DNA from: Candidatus Omnitrophota bacterium
GTDB lineage: Bacteria > Omnitrophota > Gorgyraeia > Gygaellales > Profunditerraquicolaceae
Direction of reading: 5' to 3'
Length of the DNA stretch: 52,033 bases
NCBI GenBank assembly: GCA_028715415.1
Contig: JAQURX010000003.1
Coordinates: 121,903 to 173,935 of the forward strand
The position numbers and the translations under genes were made by a program. Numbering within the stretch: the first letter of the stretch is position 1; each line of letters begins with the position of its first letter. The notes below the pieces were generated by a model. That model saw only the letters and a list, made by a program, of their open reading frames with translations. It was not told where the DNA came from and did no database searches. Below are positions 32,680 through 40,548 of the stretch, piece after piece.

Positions 32680-33774
32680 ATGGTAAATGTTTTACTCCAA
32701 CATCCAAGAGAAATCCTCAGACGGCTAATTAAAGAAAAGAATCTTAGGAAAACAATCGGGTTTATTAATTTCTTGCTTTCAAAAAGAATCCCCTTCCTAT
32801 TTTCCCCGCTTTGCCTGCAAATCTCGTTAACCAACAGATGTAATTTGAAATGCTTAAGTTGTTCCAATAAGCATTTCAAAGGTGAAAGGTCTGATTTAAG
32901 CTACGATGATTTCAAATATATTATTGGCCAATTCCCTTTTCTTGAGCATGTTGATACCACAAGCTTCGGAGAGTGTTTTTTAAATAAAGACTTTTTTAAA
33001 ATGTTGGAATATTTGAAGAAGAAAATGATTACGGTATCATTTGCCAATAATTTTACTCTTTTAGATAAAGAGATTGCTCAAAGGATTTTATCAGCTGGCA
33101 ATATCACAACAATCGTTGCTTCAATTGATGCCCCAGATAAAGAAACTTTTGAGGCGTTAAGAGTTGGCGCAAAATTTGAGGAGGCCATAGAGAATATTAA
33201 GTATATTGTAGGTTTAAGGAATAAGCATAACAACAAGCTTCTGCATTTTAAAGTCAATTGTACTGTTTCAAGCAAGAATGTTTTAAGCATGGTTAAGATG
33301 GTTGAATTAACAAAGGATTTAGGTTTTGAAGGGATATTTTTCATGCCAGCGATTAGAATGGATGTTTTTCCCGGTACTTATCTAGATCTGTTAGATAGCA
33401 TTAAGCCAGAAGCATCTGTTTTTGCTGAAGAAGGCGCAAAAGCGCTTAAAAGAGGGAGAGAGTTAAATTGTGATGTCATTGTCGGGAATGTAAGGCATCC
33501 GGCTTCTCTTTGTTATTCGCAAAGTTTGCTGTGGGATAAAATAATGATAGAGCTCGATGGTTCTGTTTGGCCCTGTTGTTTTATGAATTTAAATTATGTG
33601 CCTTCCGAAGGAAAGATTTCTGCTTTTGGGAATATCTTTAATGAAAGCTTTCGCTCTATTTGGCTTTCAAAGAGGTATAAAGATTTAAGGTTAAAGATGG
33701 CCCGAGGGGAATTAACAAAGGATTGTTATTTTAAAGGATTTTGCATAGCAGATGGAGAAAAAGCTTTAGCATGA
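32680..33774 (+). CDS. Radical SAM/SPASM-like enzyme 2
   Basis: The 364-residue protein is a diverged copy of the previous enzyme. It has the same N-terminal extension (HPREILRRLIKEK), CNLKCLSC at Cys54, Cys58 and Cys61, and a C-terminal SPASM-like Cys set in VWPCCFMNL and CYFKGFC. The gap to the first copy is only 3 bp. Having two tandem enzymes suggests two consecutive or different modifications of one peptide; redundancy is also possible. Its 3' end overlaps the deacetylase start by 4 bp (ATGA). Confidence 0.85.
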   Translation: MVNVLLQHPREILRRLIKEKNLRKTIGFINFLLSKRIPFLFSPLCLQISLTNRCNLKCLSCSNKHFKGERSDLSYDDFKYIIGQFPFLEHVDTTSFGECFLNKDFFKMLEYLKKKMITVSFANNFTLLDKEIAQRILSAGNITTIVASIDAPDKETFEALRVGAKFEEAIENIKYIVGLRNKHNNKLLHFKVNCTVSSKNVLSMVKMVELTKDLGFEGIFFMPAIRMDVFPGTYLDLLDSIKPEASVFAEEGAKALKRGRELNCDVIVGNVRHPASLCYSQSLLWDKIMIELDGSVWPCCFMNLNYVPSEGKISAFGNIFNESFRSIWLSKRYKDLRLKMARGELTKDCYFKGFCIADGEKALA

Positions 33775-34616
33775 AAGATACAAATAGGCTTTTAATTATT
33801 ACCGCTGATGATTTTGGGATGTGTCCTTCAGTAAATAAGGCTATTAAAGAGGTTGTGGATTTTGGGTTAGTAAAGAATTGCGATTTGATTCCAGTTGCCC
33901 CTGCATTTAAAGACGCAGTCAATATTTGTAAAAACTATCCTCTCCTTGACATAGGCGTGCATATCACACTAACAAGCGAATTCCCCGCTCTTTCTTATCG
34001 CCCAATCTCAAATAGTAATAAAGTAAGTTCTTTAATTGATCCTAAAAGCGGCGCCTTTTTAAAAAATGTTAAATTATTTCAATCAAGAGCTAAACCCATT
34101 GAGGTATATAGGGAAGTAGTTGCCCAGATAGAATATATACTCTCTACCGGCATCAAGCCAACGCATTTAAGTTCGCATATCTTTGTGCTTAATTGTTTCG
34201 GGGCGGAATTATCTGCAATGATAAGGTTTAATAATATGATTATGGAGATTTCAAAAGAATATAAGTTGCCATTTAGGATGCCTTTAAGAATAGCGCATGC
34301 CGGAGTTTACAATGGGCTGGCTGAAATGTATAGAAAACAAGGATATTTAGTATTGGATGATTTAATTTCCGGATACAAGATTGATAAAAAAAGAAAGGAA
34401 TCGTTTTACATGCGCGCCTTATCTGGGCTAAATGAAGGGATTACTGAACTCTTGGTGCATTGTGGTAATCCCGGCGCAGAATTAAAAAAGATTAATCCGC
34501 GCAGGTGGGCCTGTTATAATGAAGAAAAACGTATCTTCACAAGCCAATCTATGAAAGAGCATATAGAGAAAAACAGGATCAAGCTTATTAATTGGAGCGA
34601 TTTAAAAATCCGCTAA
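33771..34616 (+). CDS. YdjC/ChbG-family carbohydrate deacetylase
   Basis: The family removes acetyl groups from N-acetylated sugars such as chitobiose. The ATG at 33771, overlapping the upstream stop in ATGA, is chosen over one 30 bp earlier that reads into unrelated residues. The protein has 281 residues. The metal-site start is ITADDFGMCPSVN, the second site is DIGVHITLTSEF, and SSHIFVLN corresponds to the family's HxH-type metal region with one His retained. Metal binding is plausible but the substrate is unknown. It lies among glycosyltransferase genes, consistent with a role on a sugar. Confidence 0.82.
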   Translation: MKDTNRLLIITADDFGMCPSVNKAIKEVVDFGLVKNCDLIPVAPAFKDAVNICKNYPLLDIGVHITLTSEFPALSYRPISNSNKVSSLIDPKSGAFLKNVKLFQSRAKPIEVYREVVAQIEYILSTGIKPTHLSSHIFVLNCFGAELSAMIRFNNMIMEISKEYKLPFRMPLRIAHAGVYNGLAEMYRKQGYLVLDDLISGYKIDKKRKESFYMRALSGLNEGITELLVHCGNPGAELKKINPRRWACYNEEKRIFTSQSMKEHIEKNRIKLINWSDLKIR

Positions 34617-34634
34617 TTCTTTAAGGAATAACTA

Positions 34635-35750
34635 ATGCCTTTAGAAATATTAACTATTGAGTATCTGGATAAATGTAATCTTAGCTGTGCGCATTGCGCA
34701 GTAAACGCATCTCCTAGTGGAGATAATAAACTAAGCCTTGAGGATGCTTTCTCTTGCATCCTGGCTGCCAGAGATCATGGAGTAAAGTGTATTTCTCTGG
34801 CAGGAGGAGAGCCATTTTTGGTTTTTGAAGAGTTATGTAATATTGCGCAATATTCCAATTCGTTAGGTTTAAAGTTCAATACTTTTACAAATGCTTTCTG
34901 GGCTAAAGATTTGGCTGAAACGAAGAAATTCTTAGAGCCATTGTATAGCAAAGGATTAAGTTCTTTGCATTTGAGCCTTGATTGTTTCCATTTAGAAGAG
35001 GGTATAGGCATCCAGAATTTAATTAATATTGCAAAAGTTGCAAAGAAGCTGGGGCTTAAACTAACGATAAATGTATTGCAGGTGGAACAAGGCAAAATCA
35101 GCTATTCTTATGTAAAGAAATTATTTAAAGGTTATGACATTATATTTGAATACGAATCAGTAATGCCGATGGGAAGGGCAGCGAAATTAAGAAATAGGTT
35201 AATTAAAGATAATCTTAAAAATTACTCCAGCGGGTGCCGTAGTTTTGGAAGCCCGATCATTTCTCCAAAAGGAGATGTGTTTGCTTGTGATGGAGCGTAC
35301 CTTTTGGCTGGTCAAGGAAACCCTCTTAAAATTGGCAACATACACGAAACTCCGGTAAAACAGATTTTTTCTAAGTTTTGCGGCTTAACATTGGTAAATT
35401 TCATTGCTACTTTTGGCCCGAGTTCAATTTGTGAATTTGTAAACCCCCAGAATATCCCTGTTTATGGGGATAGCAAGCATACCTGTGATTTTTGTAATAG
35501 AATCTTGAATATTAAAGAAAATTCAGACGCAATTATTGAAAAGTTCAAGCTTCCCGATTCTGCTCTAAAAATTAAGCTGGAGTTAACCGAGATATGCTCA
35601 AAGAATGTTTATAGCCTGAGGACGCAAGAGTCTCCTTGGGATTGGAAGATTAAGAAGTTTTGCAGGGCGAAATTGCCTACTTTTTTGTCGATATGGAGAT
35701 TTGCAAGAACAACTGCGGGAAAATTATCTCCCAGGACGATTAAGGATTAA
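34635..35750 (+). CDS. Radical SAM enzyme 3 with C-terminal SPASM-like region
   Basis: The 371-residue protein has the radical SAM motif CNLSCAHC (Cys14, Cys18, Cys21) very near the N-terminus, then SLAGGEPFLVFEEL, the GGEP motif that contacts SAM. The C-terminal region GCRSFGSPIISPKGDVFACDGA and HTCDFCNRI has Cys residues compatible with extra clusters. It is unlike the two tandem enzymes (no N-terminal extension, different GGEP context), so it is a separate acquisition. It is followed 2 bp later by a glycosyltransferase gene. Confidence 0.83.
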   Translation: MPLEILTIEYLDKCNLSCAHCAVNASPSGDNKLSLEDAFSCILAARDHGVKCISLAGGEPFLVFEELCNIAQYSNSLGLKFNTFTNAFWAKDLAETKKFLEPLYSKGLSSLHLSLDCFHLEEGIGIQNLINIAKVAKKLGLKLTINVLQVEQGKISYSYVKKLFKGYDIIFEYESVMPMGRAAKLRNRLIKDNLKNYSSGCRSFGSPIISPKGDVFACDGAYLLAGQGNPLKIGNIHETPVKQIFSKFCGLTLVNFIATFGPSSICEFVNPQNIPVYGDSKHTCDFCNRILNIKENSDAIIEKFKLPDSALKIKLELTEICSKNVYSLRTQESPWDWKIKKFCRAKLPTFLSIWRFARTTAGKLSPRTIKD

Positions 35751-35752
35751 TA

Positions 35753-36886
35753 ATGACGGATAGAAAATTTCCTTTAGTTTCTTTTTGCATGATTGTTAAA
35801 AATGAAGAAAAACTGCTTCCTCAATGTTTGGATTCGATAGAAGATTTGGCAGATGAGATTATCATAGTTGATAATGGTTCAAGTGACTCAACTTGCGAAA
35901 TAGCAGAGCGTTTTGGCGCACGGATTATTCATAGCAATATTAAAGAAGACCTGGCAAGCCTTAGGAATATATATTTGAAGTTAGCTAAAGGGGAATGGAT
36001 TTTAAGTTTGGACGCTGATGAGAGGATAAGCAGTAAAGATATCCCGAAGTTACAGAAAATGTTAAAGGATAAAAAAGTTAATGCCTATGGATTTATCTCC
36101 AGATTATATACAAATTCTTACGACCTGCTCAATGATTGGTTTCTTTGCAGAAAAGAATATCCTAAGGAAGAAAAATTCTCCGGTTGCCGAGGATATATTG
36201 ATATGTATTGGGGCTACAGGTTGTTCCGTAATCATAAAGGGCTTTATTATGAGGGTTTCGGCCATGAGACGATAGACCGATGTATAGTTAAAAAAGGCGG
36301 TAAAGCCGTTGACACCGACATTTTAATCCATCATTTTAAAGAGCTTAAGCCCAAAAGGACAATTGAGAAAATAGCAAAGGCGTATTTTGAATTAGAGAAA
36401 AGAAAGAATGCAGAGGTTTTTAAAGACCATTATCGCTATTATTATAGGCTTGGAAGAGAGGCTCTCCTTGGAGCCAAAGATTTAGAAGCCTCTTTTAAGT
36501 ATTTAAAAAAGTCTATCCAGCTTAAGCCATCATTTCCTTTTAGCTATTTTCTTCTAGGCCTTGCCTATAAAGAAAACAGGGATTACCGACAAGCAATTTT
36601 ATCGCTTAAAGAGTCAATTAAATTAAAGAAAGATTATTTAGGCGGGCATTATCTTCTGGGTATTGTTTATGATGAAATGGATAAATATGAATTAGCTGAA
36701 AAAAAATTCAGGGAAGCTTTAGTAATAAACCGGGATCATCCTATTGTTTTAAATAGCTTGGGGGTTGTTTTGGTTAAACAGAATAAGATTAAAGAAGGGG
36801 TTAGGTTCTTCAAAAAAGCCCTGGTTATCGACCCGAGGCTAAAGACAGCAAAATCAAATTTAAGAAATTGTTTGCACTATGATTAA
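35753..36886 (+). CDS. GT2 glycosyltransferase with C-terminal TPR repeats (1)
   Basis: The 377-residue protein has a GT-A glycosyltransferase domain: VSFCMIVKNEEKLLPQCLDSI, EIIIVDNGSSDSTCEIA and the metal-binding LSLDADERIS. TPR-type helical pairs follow from about residue 225 (YRYYYRLGREALLGAKDLEASFKYL and later repeats). GT2-TPR fusions are found in SunS-like peptide glycosyltransferases and in many uncharacterised surface loci. The donor sugar is unknown. The gene overlaps the next by 8 bp. Confidence 0.85.
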   Translation: MTDRKFPLVSFCMIVKNEEKLLPQCLDSIEDLADEIIIVDNGSSDSTCEIAERFGARIIHSNIKEDLASLRNIYLKLAKGEWILSLDADERISSKDIPKLQKMLKDKKVNAYGFISRLYTNSYDLLNDWFLCRKEYPKEEKFSGCRGYIDMYWGYRLFRNHKGLYYEGFGHETIDRCIVKKGGKAVDTDILIHHFKELKPKRTIEKIAKAYFELEKRKNAEVFKDHYRYYYRLGREALLGAKDLEASFKYLKKSIQLKPSFPFSYFLLGLAYKENRDYRQAILSLKESIKLKKDYLGGHYLLGIVYDEMDKYELAEKKFREALVINRDHPIVLNSLGVVLVKQNKIKEGVRFFKKALVIDPRLKTAKSNLRNCLHYD

Positions 36887-38021
36887 GAGAATGAAAAAAA
36901 CCTCAATGTTTGAAATAATCATTGTTACTTATAACGCCTTGTCCAAGCTGAAACGTTGCTTGGAATCTGTGCAGAAATATACCAAGGATTTTGATTATCT
37001 TCTTACTATTGTAGATAACCACAGTACGGACGGCACTAAAGAGTATTTAGAAAGACTCAAAAAGATAAAGAAGGTGCAGATTATTAGAAAAGAACAGAAT
37101 ATAGGTTTTTGTAAGGCGGCAAATAGCGTTTTAAAGAAAAGTAGGGCAAAGTTTATAGTCTTACTTGATGATGATGTGGAGGTTACTAGGGAATGGCTTA
37201 AGAAGATGTATGAGCAGATTAAAAGCAATCAACGAGTGGGAATAGTTGGCTGTAAAGTTGTCCTCCCCGATAATCGGATAAATTCTGCTGAATTTAGAAT
37301 TAATACGGTTGAGTTGGTAGGCGTAGGTGAAATAGATAGAGGGCAGCGTAATTACATAAGAGAGTGTGATTCCTTAATTGGCCCGTGCTGGTTGCTGCGC
37401 AGGGATGTTGTTAAAAAAGTAGGTTATTTTGACGAAAGATTTTTCCCTTGTGAATTTGAAGATGTAGATTATTGCTTAAGGGTAAGGCTTGCTGGGTATA
37501 AAATAGTTTACTGTGGAGAAGTTAAGATTGTTCATCACCATCTTCTAAGAAGGATAAAAACCAAATATATGTTTAACAATAAGAAAATGTTTTTTAAGAA
37601 GTGGAAAAATTTGTTATCAAATTTTCCGCTTAAAGACAGTCATCAGGTTGATAAACATATATCTAATGCTTTGTGTTTAATGAAGCATAATGAATTCCGA
37701 AGGTCGTTGGTTGAGTTAAAGAAAGCAGAGAAGATCGATAAAAGGTTCCAGGAGCCTTTATATAAAGGAATAGTTTTTGAGGGGCTTAAATTAGATACAC
37801 ATGCTATCCGGGAATTTAGAAAAGCAGTAAAACTAAATCCGGGTAATTTCTTAGCTTTATTGCGATTAGCTTTTTTGTATCGGAAAAAACGCTGTTTTAA
37901 AGATGCGAAGGTGTTTTCTAAGCAAAGCCTTGATTTAATTCCTAATGATCAAAGCAGCTTGGCGCATTTTATTAATGAAAGCAGGTTAGTTTCCCGAGTA
38001 TGTAATACTCATTTATGCTAA
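36879..38021 (+). CDS. GT2 glycosyltransferase with C-terminal TPR-like repeats (2)
   Basis: The 380-residue protein again joins a GT2 domain to helical repeats. FEIIIVTYNALSKLKRCLESV, IVDNHSTDGTKEYL and FIVLLDDDVEV give the nucleotide-sugar and metal sites, and FDERFFPCEFEDVDYCLR holds the likely catalytic ED motif. TPR-like segments occupy about 265-375. An ATG at 36891 (MKKTS) is an alternative start, with AAGAG before it. It is only loosely similar to the preceding fusion, more like a rhamnosyltransferase-type GT2. Confidence 0.84.
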   Translation: MIKRMKKTSMFEIIIVTYNALSKLKRCLESVQKYTKDFDYLLTIVDNHSTDGTKEYLERLKKIKKVQIIRKEQNIGFCKAANSVLKKSRAKFIVLLDDDVEVTREWLKKMYEQIKSNQRVGIVGCKVVLPDNRINSAEFRINTVELVGVGEIDRGQRNYIRECDSLIGPCWLLRRDVVKKVGYFDERFFPCEFEDVDYCLRVRLAGYKIVYCGEVKIVHHHLLRRIKTKYMFNNKKMFFKKWKNLLSNFPLKDSHQVDKHISNALCLMKHNEFRRSLVELKKAEKIDKRFQEPLYKGIVFEGLKLDTHAIREFRKAVKLNPGNFLALLRLAFLYRKKRCFKDAKVFSKQSLDLIPNDQSSLAHFINESRLVSRVCNTHLC

Positions 38022-38051
38022 AGAGAATCTTTAACCATATTTTACGAATCA

Positions 38052-39239
38052 ATGGGCGAAAAATTAAATAAAATTCTTTTAGTCAGTTATTCTTATAAGC
38101 CGAGAATCGGGGGTTTGGAGTTATTTGTGGAGAATTTAGCCCAAAATCAACTCTTAAAAGGTATTGATGTAAAGATAATCACCTCAAGGTTTAAAAAAGA
38201 TGAAAAAAAATCCGAGAGGATTTCAGGGTTAGTAGTGGAAAGGCTTATGCCGAATTTATTTTGGGGGGAGAATGGGCATTGGTTGAACAATATTCTTATC
38301 TTCCCATTACTGGCTGTTCATTTTAAGTCTGCTCTTAATATTTATAAATCAATTGCTAGATTTAAACCTCAAGTGATAACAATTTGCTATCCTACTCCAC
38401 CTGCTATTTATTTTATTCTTTTCGGAAGATTGTTAAGAATTCCTATAGTTGTGGCTTTGCACGGAGAAATTGTTTTAAATGTCCCAACTGTGTGCATGGT
38501 TGAGAAGATTTTGTTCAAATTTATTTTAAGCAATGCCAACTATGTCACAGCTTGTTCAAAAAGCATCCTTGAAGAAGCCGCTAAGTTTGCCCCCAGATTA
38601 AAGAAGAGTTCTTCTTATATTTATAATGGTGTATCTTTAGGCGGTTCTTCCGGGCCCCCATTAACAAAAGAACGTATTCATAAGAATAATTATATCCTCA
38701 GTATTGCCAATCTATGGCCTTACAAAGGTATTGATATATTATTGATGGCAATGAAGAGAGTTTATGAAAAAGGGTACCAGAGCGATTTGATTGTTATAGG
38801 AGAGGGAGATCAGAGAGATAAGCTGGAAAAGATGATTAGTTTTTTACGGCTTGAAGGAAAGGTTTTCTTAAAGGGCAAGGTAGATAATGAAAATGAAAAA
38901 AATAATTTTCTGAATAATTGTGAGTTTTTTGTCTTGCCATCGCGAGTTGAGCCTTTTGGGATTGTTAACCTTGAAGCTATGGCAGCAGGAAAGGCCATAG
39001 TAGGCACAAGGTCAGGAGGGATCCCGGAGATTGTAAAGGATGGTATAAACGGGATATTGGTTGACCCGTTTAATGATATAGCGCTTTCCGAAGGGATTAT
39101 GCGGCTTTTAGATGATTGCGATTTAAGTTTAAAAATGGGATTGCGCGGGAAAGAAATTGCCCAAGATAAAGCTTTTTCCTGGGGTAGTGTTACTGAGCAA
39201 TATATAGAAGTACAGAAGAAGGTATTGATAAGAGAATAG
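38052..39239 (+). CDS. GT4-family glycosyltransferase
   Basis: The 395-residue protein has a GT-B fold of the GT4 family: KILLVSYSYKPRIGGLELFVENLA at the N-terminus with the IGG loop, ILSIANLWPYKGIDILL for the donor domain, and the diagnostic EPFGIVNLEAMAAGKAIVGT with EPFG and E-x7-E. It transfers a sugar from a nucleotide donor to a lipid or glycan acceptor. It is the third glycosyltransferase in a row, and its 3' end faces the HprK-like gene across only 2 bp. Confidence 0.9.
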   Translation: MGEKLNKILLVSYSYKPRIGGLELFVENLAQNQLLKGIDVKIITSRFKKDEKKSERISGLVVERLMPNLFWGENGHWLNNILIFPLLAVHFKSALNIYKSIARFKPQVITICYPTPPAIYFILFGRLLRIPIVVALHGEIVLNVPTVCMVEKILFKFILSNANYVTACSKSILEEAAKFAPRLKKSSSYIYNGVSLGGSSGPPLTKERIHKNNYILSIANLWPYKGIDILLMAMKRVYEKGYQSDLIVIGEGDQRDKLEKMISFLRLEGKVFLKGKVDNENEKNNFLNNCEFFVLPSRVEPFGIVNLEAMAAGKAIVGTRSGGIPEIVKDGINGILVDPFNDIALSEGIMRLLDDCDLSLKMGLRGKEIAQDKAFSWGSVTEQYIEVQKKVLIRE

Positions 39240-39241
39240 CC

Positions 39242-40183
39242 TTAAGGCGCGAGGTTTTTTATTATTGCAGCTGCTTCATCAATTTTATCAAGGCTGTATG
39301 ATAAGTAATATGATTTGGTGTCCTCGGCAAGTTTTGCTAATACCTGGATTTGTTTTTGCCGGATAGCAATGTTTTTTTCAAAAGACAAAGAGCAATCTTT
39401 ATCCATACAAAGCAAAGAAAAAGCAGTTTCGCTATTCATAGGTTTAAGGGTTACTTTTCCCGCCTTATCTTTCGAAACCGGGAATATGATGATTTTAGGT
39501 TTACAGCTTTGCACGTAGCAACTGGGGAAATATTTTATTATATCAAATGATATTTTTTCTTGCTTACCGATATTGCTTTTCTTTAATGATTTTAGAAAAG
39601 GGAATAATTTAATGGAATTTTCTTCCAATCCAATCTTTAAAGGAAAGGCAAAAAGCTCCCCTTTGTCATAAATAACAAATTCATCGGAAAGAAAACCAAG
39701 CCCATTTTCTGCTAATTTTACAGCCATAGTGCTTTTCCCGGATTTAAAATGCCCGCATATAAGAATTCCGGAATTATTTTTGACTAAAGCAGCAGCGTGA
39801 ATCAGGAAAACGTTCTTGTATTTCAAGATATGGCGTAAGGGATGCAGTATTAAAAGATCAAAGATAGCTTCGTTTGACAGAGTGGAAGGAATAAGGAATT
39901 TCCCTTTTATAAGGTTTGAGTTTGGATAAGCCCGGACATCAATATTCTTCAACCAGCAATCTAGTATTAAATCTTTCTCTTTTGTGTTGAATCCGTCTGA
40001 TCTGTTGAAAGGCAAGGCATTTGTTTCTTCTAATTCAAAATTAATAGTAGTGAGATTTTTAGTTTTGTATAATTTATTTGTTAAATTCAATTGCTCTGTA
40101 GCCAACTTTGCTATAAAATGGCTATTAGTGTTAATGCAGATATTAAATTTGTGTAAGGCAAAGTTCTTAATGTATTTCATCAA
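39242..40183 (-). CDS. HPr-kinase-like protein (HprK-related)
   Basis: The 313-residue protein has a P-loop GHFKSGKST (144-152) followed by GLGFLSDEFVIYD, which matches the catalytic-site style of HPr kinase/phosphorylase and of HprK-like peptide kinases in lasso clusters. There is no recognisable N-terminal HPr-binding domain. Similar proteins often accompany PqqD, an NTP_transf_5 protein and an ABC exporter, exactly as here. It is translated after, and overlaps by 17 bp, the third PqqD gene on the minus strand. Confidence 0.78.
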   Translation of the reverse strand: MMKYIKNFALHKFNICINTNSHFIAKLATEQLNLTNKLYKTKNLTTINFELEETNALPFNRSDGFNTKEKDLILDCWLKNIDVRAYPNSNLIKGKFLIPSTLSNEAIFDLLILHPLRHILKYKNVFLIHAAALVKNNSGILICGHFKSGKSTMAVKLAENGLGFLSDEFVIYDKGELFAFPLKIGLEENSIKLFPFLKSLKKSNIGKQEKISFDIIKYFPSCYVQSCKPKIIIFPVSKDKAGKVTLKPMNSETAFSLLCMDKDCSLSFEKNIAIRQKQIQVLAKLAEDTKSYYLSYSLDKIDEAAAIIKNLAP

Positions 40184-40472
40184 TGATGTTTTCTTTTTTT
40201 AGGTTTTTAATCAATTCTCTAAATTCAATGCTTATTTTATCTTTATGTTTTGGGTATCTGTTGTAAAGTGTATTAAGTATTTTATTCTGGCTAAAATTCA
40301 ACGTGAGCATTTTCCAGATTTTTAGGCTTATTCCATTTAATTCAAAAATACTAATCTCCGGGGTAGTTAATTTGAAAAGCAGGTTTTTCTTGTTGATGCA
40401 TCCCCAGATAACCTTATAGAGGTCTATCCTGTATTTTTTATCCATTTTGTTATTTATTTCTTTAAAAGCCAT
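40167..40472 (-). CDS. PqqD-family protein 3
   Basis: The 101-residue protein fits the PqqD fold: LLFKLTTPEISIFELNGISLKIWKMLTLN, then a helix-turn-helix ILNTLYNRYPKHKDKISIEFRELIKNL. It is the most divergent of the three PqqD proteins in the window, with the normal ELNG-x-xxIW turn. It is on the opposite strand, together with the HprK-like kinase, and is divergent from the ABC exporter. It may therefore be the leader-binding partner of the kinase. Confidence 0.75.
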   Translation of the reverse strand: MAFKEINNKMDKKYRIDLYKVIWGCINKKNLLFKLTTPEISIFELNGISLKIWKMLTLNFSQNKILNTLYNRYPKHKDKISIEFRELIKNLKKENIIDEIH

Positions 40473-40478
40473 GATAGA

Positions 40479-40507
40479 ATTATATTATAGAAAACCAATA
40501 ATTGGAA
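40479..40507 (-). promoter_or_regulatory. Divergent intergenic region with minus-strand promoter and small palindrome
   Basis: On the minus strand a TATAAT (40479-40484) ends 6 bp before the PqqD 3 start, again leaderless in style; the -35 (TTCCAA, 40502-40507) is weak. A perfect palindrome CCAATAATTGG (40495-40505) overlaps it and could be an operator shared with the divergent ABC gene. Confidence 0.45.
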
Positions 40508-40548
40508 GTATTAAAGGGTTTTATACATTTGCTAACATAAGGGAATAA

